DNA of 5,125 nucleotides from Planctomycetota bacterium (GTDB lineage: Bacteria > Planctomycetota > Phycisphaerae > UBA1845): positions 1-5,125 of the forward strand of contig JADFMZ010000253.1 of NCBI GenBank assembly GCA_022563615.1, given 5' to 3'. Shown here in pieces: positions 1-5,125 of this stretch. The translations under genes and the position numbers were made by a program. Each line of letters opens with the position of its first letter. The first letter of the stretch is position 1. Under the pieces are notes generated by a model. It made no database searches. It was not told the DNA's origin and was given only the letters and a program-made list of their open reading frames with translations.

Positions 1-1671
1 GCATCTTCCATCAATCCGATCAAGGTCGTGGTTTTGATTTGCGTACTCTTGATATCAAACGAATCGGTCGTGGGGCAGGAACGAATGGATGGACCGAAGG
101 TCATCCAGACGGAAACGGGCGAGATCCTGGCCGACAACGTGATCTATGAATCTTGGAGCCAGTACGCGTCTTCGGATTTTTTTCGTAATCACGGCATGCG
201 TTGCGGGACGCCCTCCAGAGTCGGACTTGGCCAGGTTGCCGGAGGCGGTCCCGGCGATTGTACCTATTCGCTTACGAACCCCGACGAGGTCTATGCGCCA
301 AGCGTGGTTCGCTATCGGATTCCCGTGGTTGTTCACGTGATCCGAAGGAGCGACGGCGTCACGGGCCACATCAGCGAGGAAATGGTCGAGAGCCAGATCG
401 ACATCCTTAACGAGGATCATCTGGCGATCCCGGGAACCAACGGGGCCGAAGGAACCAACGTGCAGATCGAGTTCTATCTGGCTACGCGAGACCCCAGCGG
501 CCAACCCACCAACGGTATTACCTATAGCAACAACACTACCTGGTACAACGACCAGGGTAGATATTGGCGAACACTCGCCTGGGATACCAGTCGGTACATG
601 AATGTTTACACGAACTCGGCCGGGGGGTATCTCGGCTACGTGCCGGATCTGCCGCAAGGGGAGATTGCCGGAGAAAGTTTTGACCGTGTCGTCGTCTATT
701 GGGCTTCGTTTGGTCGCAATGGCCCGATCGGTCCTCCTTACAACCAGGGACGAACCCTGACTCACGAGGTCGGGCATTACCTCGGCCTGGAACACACTTT
801 TTCCGGTGGTTGCGCCGGGCAGGCCAACTGCAATGCCAATGGAGACCTGATCTGCGACACGAATCCGGAAGCGGAGCCCACCTTCGGGTGCACCAATTCT
901 CTTACCTGCGGCAGCTCGGACCCCATCCACAATTACATGGATTACTCCGACGACTTGTGCATGTCCGAGTTCACCCCGGAGCAGGCGCGCCGAATGCGTT
1001 GCAGCCTGGAGTTTTACCGTGCGGACCTGTTCGAGGAGATGAGTCTGTCCTGTGGAACCGGAGCCGATCAAGAGTGCGGGCCGAAGAACCGCTACCTATC
1101 ATTCGAAAGGCCCGTTGACGCCGGCGTGGACATTACTCAGGCCGCTCTCTTGGTTACTTTGGTGGACTTGCCCGATTTCCCGTCGGCCAACGGCCGGCAA
1201 TGGTGGGTCGGCGCTCCGAGCACGATCAGAGAAGATCATGTCCGACGGGCGTTCCTATGGGCTGGACTCCAGTGTGATCCATACCTTGCGGATTGGAGCA
1301 ACGCCTTCGTGCTGCACGTGACCGGACCCGCCGTCGTTCCGGGATCGACGTATGAGGTTCGACTCGTAGGGTCCGAGTGTATTGCGAATGGCGACGAATC
1401 GTGCATGTCGGATCCGATCACCATCACGACGGCCAAATGGGGAGACGTGGTGGCGCCTTATGCGACGGAAGATCAACCCAACTTTTCTGATATTGCCGCT
1501 GAGGTCGAAGCCTTCAAGAGAGTCTTCGAGGCGCCATCGAAAACGCGGTCGCAATTGCAGCCGGATTCCCCCAACCCCGCCAACGCCGTGAACTTCTCGG
1601 ATATCGGCAAGGCGGTTGAGGGATTCAAACGCATACCCTACCCCTTCGCGGGTCCGGGCCAGTGCCCTTGA
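1..1671 (+). CDS. Secreted M43-family zinc metalloprotease with C-terminal repeat tail (5' partial)
   Basis: Predicted exported zinc endopeptidase of the metzincin M43 (pappalysin/ulilysin) type. Residues are counted from the GTG at 28. Zinc motif HEVGHYLGLEH: His246, His250 and His256 are ligands, Glu247 the general base, Gly253 the conserved turn glycine. The Met-turn is NYMDY (Met304). Between them lie cysteines and an NGDLICDT stretch, as in calcium-binding, disulfide-bonded M43 domains. RCGT at 58-61 could be a propeptide cysteine switch, as described for ulilysin (inference). Residues 350-470 (CGPKNRYLSF..., then WVG and LQCDPY..DWS) form a separate module. Two NFSDI-type repeats (485-499, 522-536) and PYPFAGPGQCP end the protein, resembling a degenerate dockerin-like pair. 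A signal peptide is visible: Lys before a VVVLICVLLI core, possible cleavage near VVG/QE. The frame is open to base 1 and the GTG at 28 would leave no basic n-region, so the true start probably lies upstream of the window. Protease class is secure; substrate is unknown. Confidence 0.9.
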   Translation, partial: ASSINPIKVVVLICVLLISNESVVGQERMDGPKVIQTETGEILADNVIYESWSQYASSDFFRNHGMRCGTPSRVGLGQVAGGGPGDCTYSLTNPDEVYAPSVVRYRIPVVVHVIRRSDGVTGHISEEMVESQIDILNEDHLAIPGTNGAEGTNVQIEFYLATRDPSGQPTNGITYSNNTTWYNDQGRYWRTLAWDTSRYMNVYTNSAGGYLGYVPDLPQGEIAGESFDRVVVYWASFGRNGPIGPPYNQGRTLTHEVGHYLGLEHTFSGGCAGQANCNANGDLICDTNPEAEPTFGCTNSLTCGSSDPIHNYMDYSDDLCMSEFTPEQARRMRCSLEFYRADLFEEMSLSCGTGADQECGPKNRYLSFERPVDAGVDITQAALLVTLVDLPDFPSANGRQWWVGAPSTIREDHVRRAFLWAGLQCDPYLADWSNAFVLHVTGPAVVPGSTYEVRLVGSECIANGDESCMSDPITITTAKWGDVVAPYATEDQPNFSDIAAEVEAFKRVFEAPSKTRSQLQPDSPNPANAVNFSDIGKAVEGFKRIPYPFAGPGQCP

Positions 1672-1691
1672 CGGACTCTGATGGTTAATGG

Positions 1692-1746
1692 TCGGAAGGT
1701 CAAAGGTCAACTTTCGGCACTTGATCTTCGACCTTTGACCTTCCGA
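1692..1746. repeat. Long inverted repeat (16-bp perfect arms), possible bidirectional terminator
   Basis: TCGGAAGGTCAAAGGT (1692-1707) is the exact reverse complement of 1731-1746. The stem extends by one more C-G pair (1708/1730), leaving a loop of about 21 nt. The left arm contains two tandem AAGGTCA heptamers (1696-1702 and 1703-1709). Placement just after the protease stop, between convergent genes, suggests a role as transcript end or mRNA-stabilising hairpin. There is no flanking oligo-T, so intrinsic termination is only a possibility. The 11-mer AGGTCAAAGGT recurs at 2626-2636, which suggests a dispersed repeat family. Confidence 0.75.
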
Positions 1747-1788
1747 AGTCAGGCTTGTATTGCCGGGCGCGATCCTTGCGCCGGTTTC

Positions 1789-1898
1789 CTAGTGCAGCGT
1801 CACACCTAAGTTTTGGGGTGTGCCACTGCTCTTGAGCAGTGCAGGGGCACGACACGGCGTAGACCGAACCCGAAGATTTAGCTGTGACAACGCACTAG
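1789..1898. mobile_element. MITE-like 110-bp palindromic element with 31-bp imperfect terminal inverted repeats
   Basis: The left end (1789-1819) and the reverse complement of the right end (1868-1898) match at 24 of 31 positions, with identical outermost CTAGTGC heptamers. A perfect 8-bp hairpin, CACTGCTC/GAGCAGTG (1824-1831, 1834-1841), sits between them. There is no transposase, so it would be non-autonomous. Ends at CTAG fit IS630/Tc1-mariner-type insertion, which duplicates TA and for IS630 itself prefers CTAG; this family assignment is inference. The right-end CTAG carries the TAG stop codon of the minus-strand globin gene. Removing the element and one TA copy would leave CTAG and the same stop codon, so insertion would not change the protein. 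Confidence 0.6.
1824..1841. repeat. Perfect 8-bp palindrome at the centre of the MITE-like element
   Basis: CACTGCTC, two T bases, then GAGCAGTG. In RNA the innermost pair would open to give a 7-bp stem with a 4-nt loop. On the minus strand it lies about 55 nt beyond the globin stop codon and could mark the 3' end of that mRNA, but no T-run follows. Confidence 0.7.
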
Positions 1899-2275
1899 AC
1901 GCTGACGATCTGCTTTTTCAACGGTCCGACCAGGGCGACAACTTCGTCGATCATCACCTGGCTGACGCCGGCCCACTGGAGTGTGCCCACCAGGTGCCCA
2001 GCCACAAGGTCGAAGTGGTGGTCCGTGATGCCGAGGCCCTGGTGCGCCTCTTTCATTGGCCGTCCATCGTATTCATTCGGACCGTCCAGCGCCGCCGTCA
2101 GGAACCGGGCGAGTTGCTGTTTCTGACGCTCCATATTCACGTCGGCAAAAAAGCCGTTGAGATCGGAATCCGCAAGCACGCGGTTGTAGAACTCTTCGAC
2201 CACCGCTTGAATGGCTTGTCGCCCGCCGAGCTTCTCGAACAATGTTGCTTCGGTTACAACCGTCATGTCTTGCAT
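1895..2275 (-). CDS. glbN: Group 1 truncated haemoglobin (trHbN-like)
   Basis: A 126-residue single-domain 2-on-2 haem protein; relatives bind O2 and NO, and the mycobacterial HbN acts in NO dioxygenation. Counting from the ATG at 2275: FEKLGG at 13-18 (AB-corner glycines), Tyr30 at B10, Gln51 at E7, Gln54 at E10, Leu55 at E11, the DGP..Y.G.PM loop at 64-74, and proximal His78 (F8) in AHQGLGITDHHFD. Length and C-terminus (GPLKKQIVSV) are normal for group 1. Start choice: on the minus strand AGGAG (2285-2281) lies 5 nt before this ATG but only 2 nt before an in-frame GTG at 2278; a later ATG at 2266 is also possible. It is a cytoplasmic, monocistronic-looking gene, convergent with the protease and divergent from hutH. 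The stop codon lies in the end of the MITE-like element. No NO-responsive operator was recognised upstream. The physiological substrate (NO detoxification or O2 handling) is inferred. Confidence 0.93.
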   Translation of the reverse strand: MQDMTVVTEATLFEKLGGRQAIQAVVEEFYNRVLADSDLNGFFADVNMERQKQQLARFLTAALDGPNEYDGRPMKEAHQGLGITDHHFDLVAGHLVGTLQWAGVSQVMIDEVVALVGPLKKQIVSV

Positions 2276-2280
2276 CACCT

Positions 2281-2285
2281 CTCCT
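2281..2285 (-). promoter_or_regulatory. Ribosome binding site of the truncated haemoglobin gene
   Basis: AGGAG on the minus strand, followed by AGGTG and then ATG. The 5-nt spacing favours the ATG at 2275 over the GTG at 2278 (spacing 2) and the ATG at 2266 (spacing 14). Confidence 0.7.
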
Positions 2286-2331
2286 ATCCGACCATGGAAC
2301 CCAAACCTCGACGCTTCGGCTGCACCTGAGC

Positions 2332-2349
2332 CGCAGGCTTCAGCCTGCG
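2332..2349. repeat. Short palindromic repeat (GCAGGCT type)
   Basis: CGCAGGCT, TC, AGCCTGCG: an 8-bp perfect inverted repeat with a 2-nt centre. It lies about 60 nt upstream of the globin start, where its promoter region would be expected. It may be a dispersed REP-like unit or an operator; sequence alone does not decide. Confidence 0.6.
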
Positions 2350-2470
2350 CGACGCTGCGTGTACGCCGACCCAGGGGCCAGGGCTCGAAACGACAACTCC
2401 CCGTACACAGGGCTAGCCTACGATATCAGGGTTCGGGTAGATGACGGCCCGCCTGTGGACCGGTAACGCC

Positions 2471-2500
2471 GTAGGGTCCGCCGTGCGGACCATCCAGATA
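2471..2500. repeat. 30-bp direct repeat, copy 1, containing a 7-bp hairpin
   Basis: The unit starts GTAGGGTCCGCC and ends CATCCAGATA. It matches the copy at 2591-2620 at 29 of 30 positions (A/G difference near the end). GGTCCGC (2475-2481) and GCGGACC (2485-2491) form a perfect 7-bp stem with a CGT loop. A weaker look-alike with a mismatched stem lies just upstream at 2446-2461. Confidence 0.85.
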
Positions 2501-2519
2501 AGAGCCTATCCAGAATAAG

Positions 2520-2572
2520 TGTGGCACGGGTTTGCAACCCGTGCGTTTCACCGGTTGAAAACCGGTGCCACA
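2520..2572. repeat. REP-like cruciform repeat with three nested stems
   Basis: An outer stem TGTGGCAC/GTGCCACA (2520-2527 with 2565-2572) encloses two hairpins: GCACGGGTT/AACCCGTGC (2524-2532 with 2536-2544, 3-nt loop) and CACCGGTT/AACCGGTG (2549-2556 with 2560-2567, GAA loop). The outer stem shares bases with both inner hairpins, so these are alternative folds. It lies between the two 30-bp direct repeats, with further outer inverted bases CTATCC (2506-2511) and GGATAG (2583-2588). This is most likely a dispersed extragenic palindromic element. Confidence 0.8.
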
Positions 2573-2590
2573 TAGGTTTATGGGATAGCT

Positions 2591-2620
2591 GTAGGGTCCG
2601 CCGTGCGGACCATCCGGATA
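2591..2620. repeat. 30-bp direct repeat, copy 2, containing a 7-bp hairpin
   Basis: Second copy of the unit at 2471-2500, exactly 120 bp downstream and in the same orientation, with the same stem (2595-2601 with 2605-2611). It contains an in-frame GTG (2603) that extends the hutH frame upstream, but that GTG lies in repeat sequence and is not a credible start. Confidence 0.85.
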
Positions 2621-2684
2621 GACCGAGGTCAAAGGTACAGCCCGTCACGAGCCGGTTGCGGAATGTCTTTCACGCTGGACGGTC

Positions 2685-2713
2685 ACGACACGCAACACCC
2701 CGGCGGGTATAAT
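2685..2713 (+). promoter_or_regulatory. Predicted sigma70-type promoter of hutH (near-leaderless)
   Basis: A perfect -10 hexamer TATAAT (2708-2713) follows a -35-like ACGACA (2685-2690, 4 of 6 to TTGACA) with an optimal 17-bp spacer. Transcription would start about 7-10 nt downstream, near 2720-2723, at or just before the ATG at 2723. An inverted repeat CGGGT (2704-2708)/ACCCG (2716-2720) straddles the -10 box and could be an operator half-site pair. Confidence 0.55.
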
Positions 2714-2722
2714 CAACCCGGA

Positions 2723-4300
2723 ATGAAGGGTGACACGCAATTGCGATACCTCGATGGCCGGATAGACGGCGAGGGCGTCGCGCATTTCTTGCTGGATGGC
2801 GCGCGGTTGGGCCTGAAGACGCTGGACTCAGCGCTGGGTCGGCGCGTGCGTGTCGAGATCGCCGACGAGGTGTGGAAGCGGATCGACGCAAGCTTCGAGG
2901 CTGTCCAACGAATCGTTAACCGGGAAGCGCCGGCCTACGGGATCAACACCGGTTTCGGTCGTCTGTGTCAAACGCGGATTCCACGCGAACAGGTCGCAAC
3001 GTTGCAGACCAACCTGATTCTTTCTCACGCGGTGGGTGTAGGGACGTCGGCCCCGGCTGAGATGGTTCGGTGGATGCTTCTTTTCAAACTGCACGCTTTG
3101 ACGCACGGTGTCAGCGGGGTGTCACGAAAAACCATTCTGTGCCTCGCCGGTTTGCTGCAACACGACGTGTTGCCGGTGATTCCAACTCAGGGTTCGCTGG
3201 GCGCCAGTGGGGATCTGGCGCCGCTGGCGCATATGGTTCTCCCGATGATCGGGCGGGGGCGCGTAACCGTCAACGGCGACGAACTTCCGGCTGATGAAGC
3301 GTTAGGGCGCTTCAACATCGAACCGGTGCGCTTGGGACCCAAAGAAGGCCTGGCGCTTATCAATGGAACTCAGTTCATGTCCGCCTATGGAGCGGCCATT
3401 GTGGTCCGTGCCCAGCGACTGGTCCGGCAGGCCGACATCAACGCAGCCATGTCGCTCGAAGGATTTATGGGCAGCGTCCGCCCGTTTGACGAGCGCCTCC
3501 ACCAACTTCGGCCGCACCCGGGAGCGCAGCACGCCGCTCGAAACATGCGGCACTTGACGGCTGACAGTGAGATTCAAAAGGCCCATGCCGACTGCGACCG
3601 CGTGCAGGATCCCTATTCGTTTCGCTGCATTCCGCAGGTGCACGGGGCATCGCGGGACGCGCTGGACCATGCAGCCGGCGTGATCGAAACCGAGATCAAT
3701 TCGGTCACCGACAATCCGTTGATCTTCGAAAACGATGAGGTGATCAGCGGAGGTGGGTTTCACGGTCAACCCCTGGCGCTCGTGCTGGATTATCTAGCCA
3801 TCGCATTGGCTGAGCTTGCCAGCATCAGCGAGCGGCGGACGCAGCAACTGTTGATGGGTATGGCTGACCTGCCGGTATTGTTGATTCCGGAGGCGGGGCT
3901 CAACAGCGGTTATATGGTATCGCACTGTACGGCTGCGGCACTAGTGAGTGAAAACAAGGGGCTTTGTACGCCGGCGTCGGTGGATTCGATTCCGACCTCA
4001 CTCGGGCAGGAGGACCACGTCAGCATGGGGGCTCGCTGCGCGGTAAAGTGTCTGCAGGTGTTAGCCAATACGGAAACGGTGCTGGCGATCGAACTGATGT
4101 GTGCGGCCCAGGCGCTGGACTTTCGCGCACCGCTTCAACCCGGCACCGGCGTGCGGCTGGCCCACGCCGAAGTGCGCAAGCACGTGACGCACGCCGACGC
4201 CGACCGCATGTTTGGTGATGACATTCAAACTTCGCTCGAACTGATCCGCTCACAGGCTGTGCTCAAGGCCGTCGAACGGGAACTCGGTTCGCTGATGTGA
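2723..4300 (+). CDS. hutH: Histidine ammonia-lyase (histidase)
   Basis: Cytoplasmic enzyme converting L-histidine to trans-urocanate and ammonia, the first step of histidine degradation; family members are tetramers. It is complete at 525 residues (usual about 500-510). Ala161-Ser162-Gly163 in GSLGASGDLAPLAH would cyclise to the MIO cofactor. Catalytic residues known from Pseudomonas HutH are recognisable: Tyr72 in YGINTGFG, the Ser-His pair with His102, Asn214 in NGTQ, Tyr298 and Arg301 in DPYSFR, and Glu430 in GQEDHVSMG. The Ser-His motif favours histidine over tyrosine or phenylalanine lyases. Start: the ATG at 2723 gives the family N-terminus (about 19 residues longer than Pseudomonas). 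The upstream ATG 2663 and GTG 2603 would add unrelated residues encoded by promoter and repeat sequence. There is no Shine-Dalgarno, which agrees with the close promoter. No hutU, hutI or hutG is in the window, so this hutH is not clustered with them here. It converges on larE with 7 nt between stop codons. Confidence 0.96.
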   Translation: MKGDTQLRYLDGRIDGEGVAHFLLDGARLGLKTLDSALGRRVRVEIADEVWKRIDASFEAVQRIVNREAPAYGINTGFGRLCQTRIPREQVATLQTNLILSHAVGVGTSAPAEMVRWMLLFKLHALTHGVSGVSRKTILCLAGLLQHDVLPVIPTQGSLGASGDLAPLAHMVLPMIGRGRVTVNGDELPADEALGRFNIEPVRLGPKEGLALINGTQFMSAYGAAIVVRAQRLVRQADINAAMSLEGFMGSVRPFDERLHQLRPHPGAQHAARNMRHLTADSEIQKAHADCDRVQDPYSFRCIPQVHGASRDALDHAAGVIETEINSVTDNPLIFENDEVISGGGFHGQPLALVLDYLAIALAELASISERRTQQLLMGMADLPVLLIPEAGLNSGYMVSHCTAAALVSENKGLCTPASVDSIPTSLGQEDHVSMGARCAVKCLQVLANTETVLAIELMCAAQALDFRAPLQPGTGVRLAHAEVRKHVTHADADRMFGDDIQTSLELIRSQAVLKAVERELGSLM

Positions 4301-4307
4301 TTTCGGA

Positions 4308-5125
4308 TTACGACCCGCCTGCGTTCAAGGCGATCACTTCGTTCAGGCTCCCGCTGCGAAAGCCGGTCAGATCGAGACAGACGTACTTGTATCCAAGCTT
4401 GCGGAAGTGACGATCGATGCGTTCTCGCTGTGCGCCCTCAGCCAACTGCTCGATGAACTCGCGCGGAACCTCGATGCGGGCCAACTCGCCATGGTGACGC
4501 ACGCGACACTCGCGGACGCCCAATTCATGCAGAAAGGCTTCAGCTTCTTCAATCATCCGCAGCTTCTTGGGCGTGATGGATTCTCCATAGGGCACGCGGC
4601 TGGACAGACAGGGGCTGGCCGGCTTGTCGAAGGTGGGCAGCCCCAGACGCTTGGAAAGCTCTCGCACGTCGGCCTTGGTCAGTCCCGCTTCCGCCACGGG
4701 AGAGCGAACGCCGTGCTCCCTGGCCGCCTGAATGCCCGGCCGGTAATCGCCCAGGTCGTCGGCATTGATGCCGTTCACAACCGCCCCGAGGCCGCGCGTC
4801 TGAATGAACCGGACCAGGTGCTCGTACAGCGTCGTCTTGCAGAAGTAGCAGCGGTTGATGGGATTGCTGAGGTAGTTCGGGTTGTTGAACTCATCGGTAT
4901 CCACCACGACGTGTTCGACGCCCAGATCAGCCGCCAACCTGCGCGTCTCGTCGAATTCCGCATGGGCCAGGCTGTCGCTCTTGCCGGTGACCGCCACGAC
5001 GTTGTCCGGGCTTAGTGTGTCGATCGCCACCTTGAGCACCAGCGTCGAATCCACTCCGGCGCTAAAGGCCACGGCCACGCTCTTGAGTTCGCGCAGAATC
5101 CCTTGAAGCCGATCGTATTTTTGTT
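4308..5125 (-). CDS. larE: LarE, ATP-dependent sulfur transferase for the nickel-pincer cofactor (5' partial)
   Basis: LarE adenylates and then thiolates the carboxylates of the pyridinium biscarboxylic acid mononucleotide made by LarB; LarC then inserts nickel to give the cofactor of LarA-type racemases and epimerases. Residues are counted from the GTG at 5078. The PP-loop is FSAGVDS (5-11). Cys77 and Cys80 sit in NRCYFCK, NADDLGDYRPG is at 105-115, and Cys157 is in SPCLSSRVPYG. The Arg-rich RVRHHGELARIEV segment follows. Three cysteines fit the [4Fe-4S]-dependent subtype rather than the single-cysteine sacrificial Lactobacillus type (inference from family knowledge). The frame stays open upstream of 5078 and reads QKYDRLQGILRELKS before the GTG codon, a typical LarE N-terminal helix, so the GTG is an internal valine and the gene continues beyond the window. 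No larA, larB or larC is visible. It ends tail-to-tail with hutH. Confidence 0.93.
   Translation of the reverse strand, partial: QKYDRLQGILRELKSVAVAFSAGVDSTLVLKVAIDTLSPDNVVAVTGKSDSLAHAEFDETRRLAADLGVEHVVVDTDEFNNPNYLSNPINRCYFCKTTLYEHLVRFIQTRGLGAVVNGINADDLGDYRPGIQAAREHGVRSPVAEAGLTKADVRELSKRLGLPTFDKPASPCLSSRVPYGESITPKKLRMIEEAEAFLHELGVRECRVRHHGELARIEVPREFIEQLAEGAQRERIDRHFRKLGYKYVCLDLTGFRSGSLNEVIALNAGGS

Larger units (their letters stand above)
1672..1894. other. Convergent intergenic region between protease and globin genes
   Basis: No coding signal is seen here. The gap holds a long perfect hairpin beginning 20 nt after the protease stop codon, then a MITE-like palindromic element occupying everything from 1789 to the globin stop codon. 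Neither hairpin is followed by a clear T-run on either strand, so terminator function is possible but not shown. Confidence 0.8.
2276..2722. other. Divergent intergenic region filled with palindromic mini-repeats
   Basis: About 445 nt between the globin and hutH starts with no convincing gene. From left to right it holds the globin RBS, a GCAGGCT hairpin (2332-2349), about 120 nt with only a short GGCTAGCC palindrome (2411-2418), a 30-bp palindromic repeat (2471-2500), a cruciform repeat (2520-2572), the second 30-bp copy (2591-2620), an AGGTCAAAGGT 11-mer (2626-2636), and the hutH promoter. Short frames crossing it read through the repeats and resemble no protein I know. Confidence 0.8.

Noticed and set aside
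28..30. GTG at 28 as the start of the protease gene
   Set aside because: The frame is open to base 1 and the upstream codons add a lysine ahead of the hydrophobic core, as expected of a signal peptide. The real start is probably outside the window.
55..1071. 338-codon open frame on the minus strand
   Set aside because: It lies fully antisense to the metalloprotease, whose frame carries the clear HEXXH and Met-turn motifs. The antisense translation resembles no family and is a by-product of GC-rich codon use.
1820..2329. 169-codon open frame on the plus strand
   Set aside because: It starts in the MITE-like hairpin and runs antisense through the globin gene; no recognisable protein features.
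2446..2461. Third copy of the GGTCCGC hairpin repeat
   Set aside because: It resembles the stem of the 30-bp unit but has a mismatch and a wobble pair, a shorter loop and no similarity in its flanks. It could be a decayed copy or chance.
2471..2620. Possible CRISPR array from the two 30-bp repeats
   Set aside because: Only two copies, a 90-bp spacer that is itself palindromic, and no cas genes in the window.
2603..2722. N-terminal extension of hutH to GTG 2603 or ATG 2663
   Set aside because: These residues are encoded by the 30-bp repeat and the predicted promoter, have no HutH similarity and lack a ribosome binding site. HutH similarity begins just after the ATG at 2723.
4407..5015. 202-codon open frame on the plus strand
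   Set aside because: It is antisense to larE, whose PP-loop and cysteine motifs establish the real frame.
5076..5078. GTG at 5078 as the larE start
   Set aside because: Upstream in-frame codons to the window edge continue the usual LarE N-terminal helix, and starting here would cut directly into the strand before the PP-loop.

Overview
The window looks like a chromosomal segment of a planctomycete, probably an uncultured one near the Phycisphaerae. This is inferred, not searched. The support is the C-terminus of the first protein, with two NFSDI..(A/K).VE.FKR repeats and a PYPF.GPGQCP tail, a secretion-related ending I associate with that phylum. The intergenic space is also crowded with small palindromic repeats of a kind I associate with such genomes.

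Layout. (1) Bases 1-1671, plus strand: a secreted M43 (pappalysin/ulilysin-like) metalloprotease, cut at its 5' end by the window edge. (2) Bases 1672-1894: a convergent intergenic gap with a long perfect hairpin (1692-1746) and most of a 110-bp MITE-like element (1789-1898) with 31-bp imperfect terminal inverted repeats. The right end of that element coincides with the globin stop codon. (3) Bases 1895-2275, minus strand: a group 1 truncated haemoglobin. (4) Bases 2276-2722: a divergent intergenic region packed with palindromic mini-repeats. Two 30-bp direct repeats, exactly 120 bp apart, flank a three-stem cruciform. The region ends in a good sigma70-type promoter so close to the next gene that its mRNA may be leaderless. 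(5) Bases 2723-4300, plus strand: complete hutH, histidine ammonia-lyase. (6) Bases 4308-5125, minus strand: larE, an ATP-dependent sulfur transferase for nickel-pincer cofactor synthesis, tail-to-tail with hutH (7 nt between stop codons) and cut at its 5' end by the window edge.

The four genes do not form one pathway or operon: each is separated from its neighbours by a change of strand. They cover extracellular proteolysis, O2/NO chemistry, histidine catabolism and cofactor synthesis. I found no rRNA, tRNA, CRISPR array or transposase gene. I see no clear case for a wholly new system. The most unusual content is the repeat architecture, especially the MITE-like element placed exactly on a stop codon, and the near-leaderless hutH promoter.
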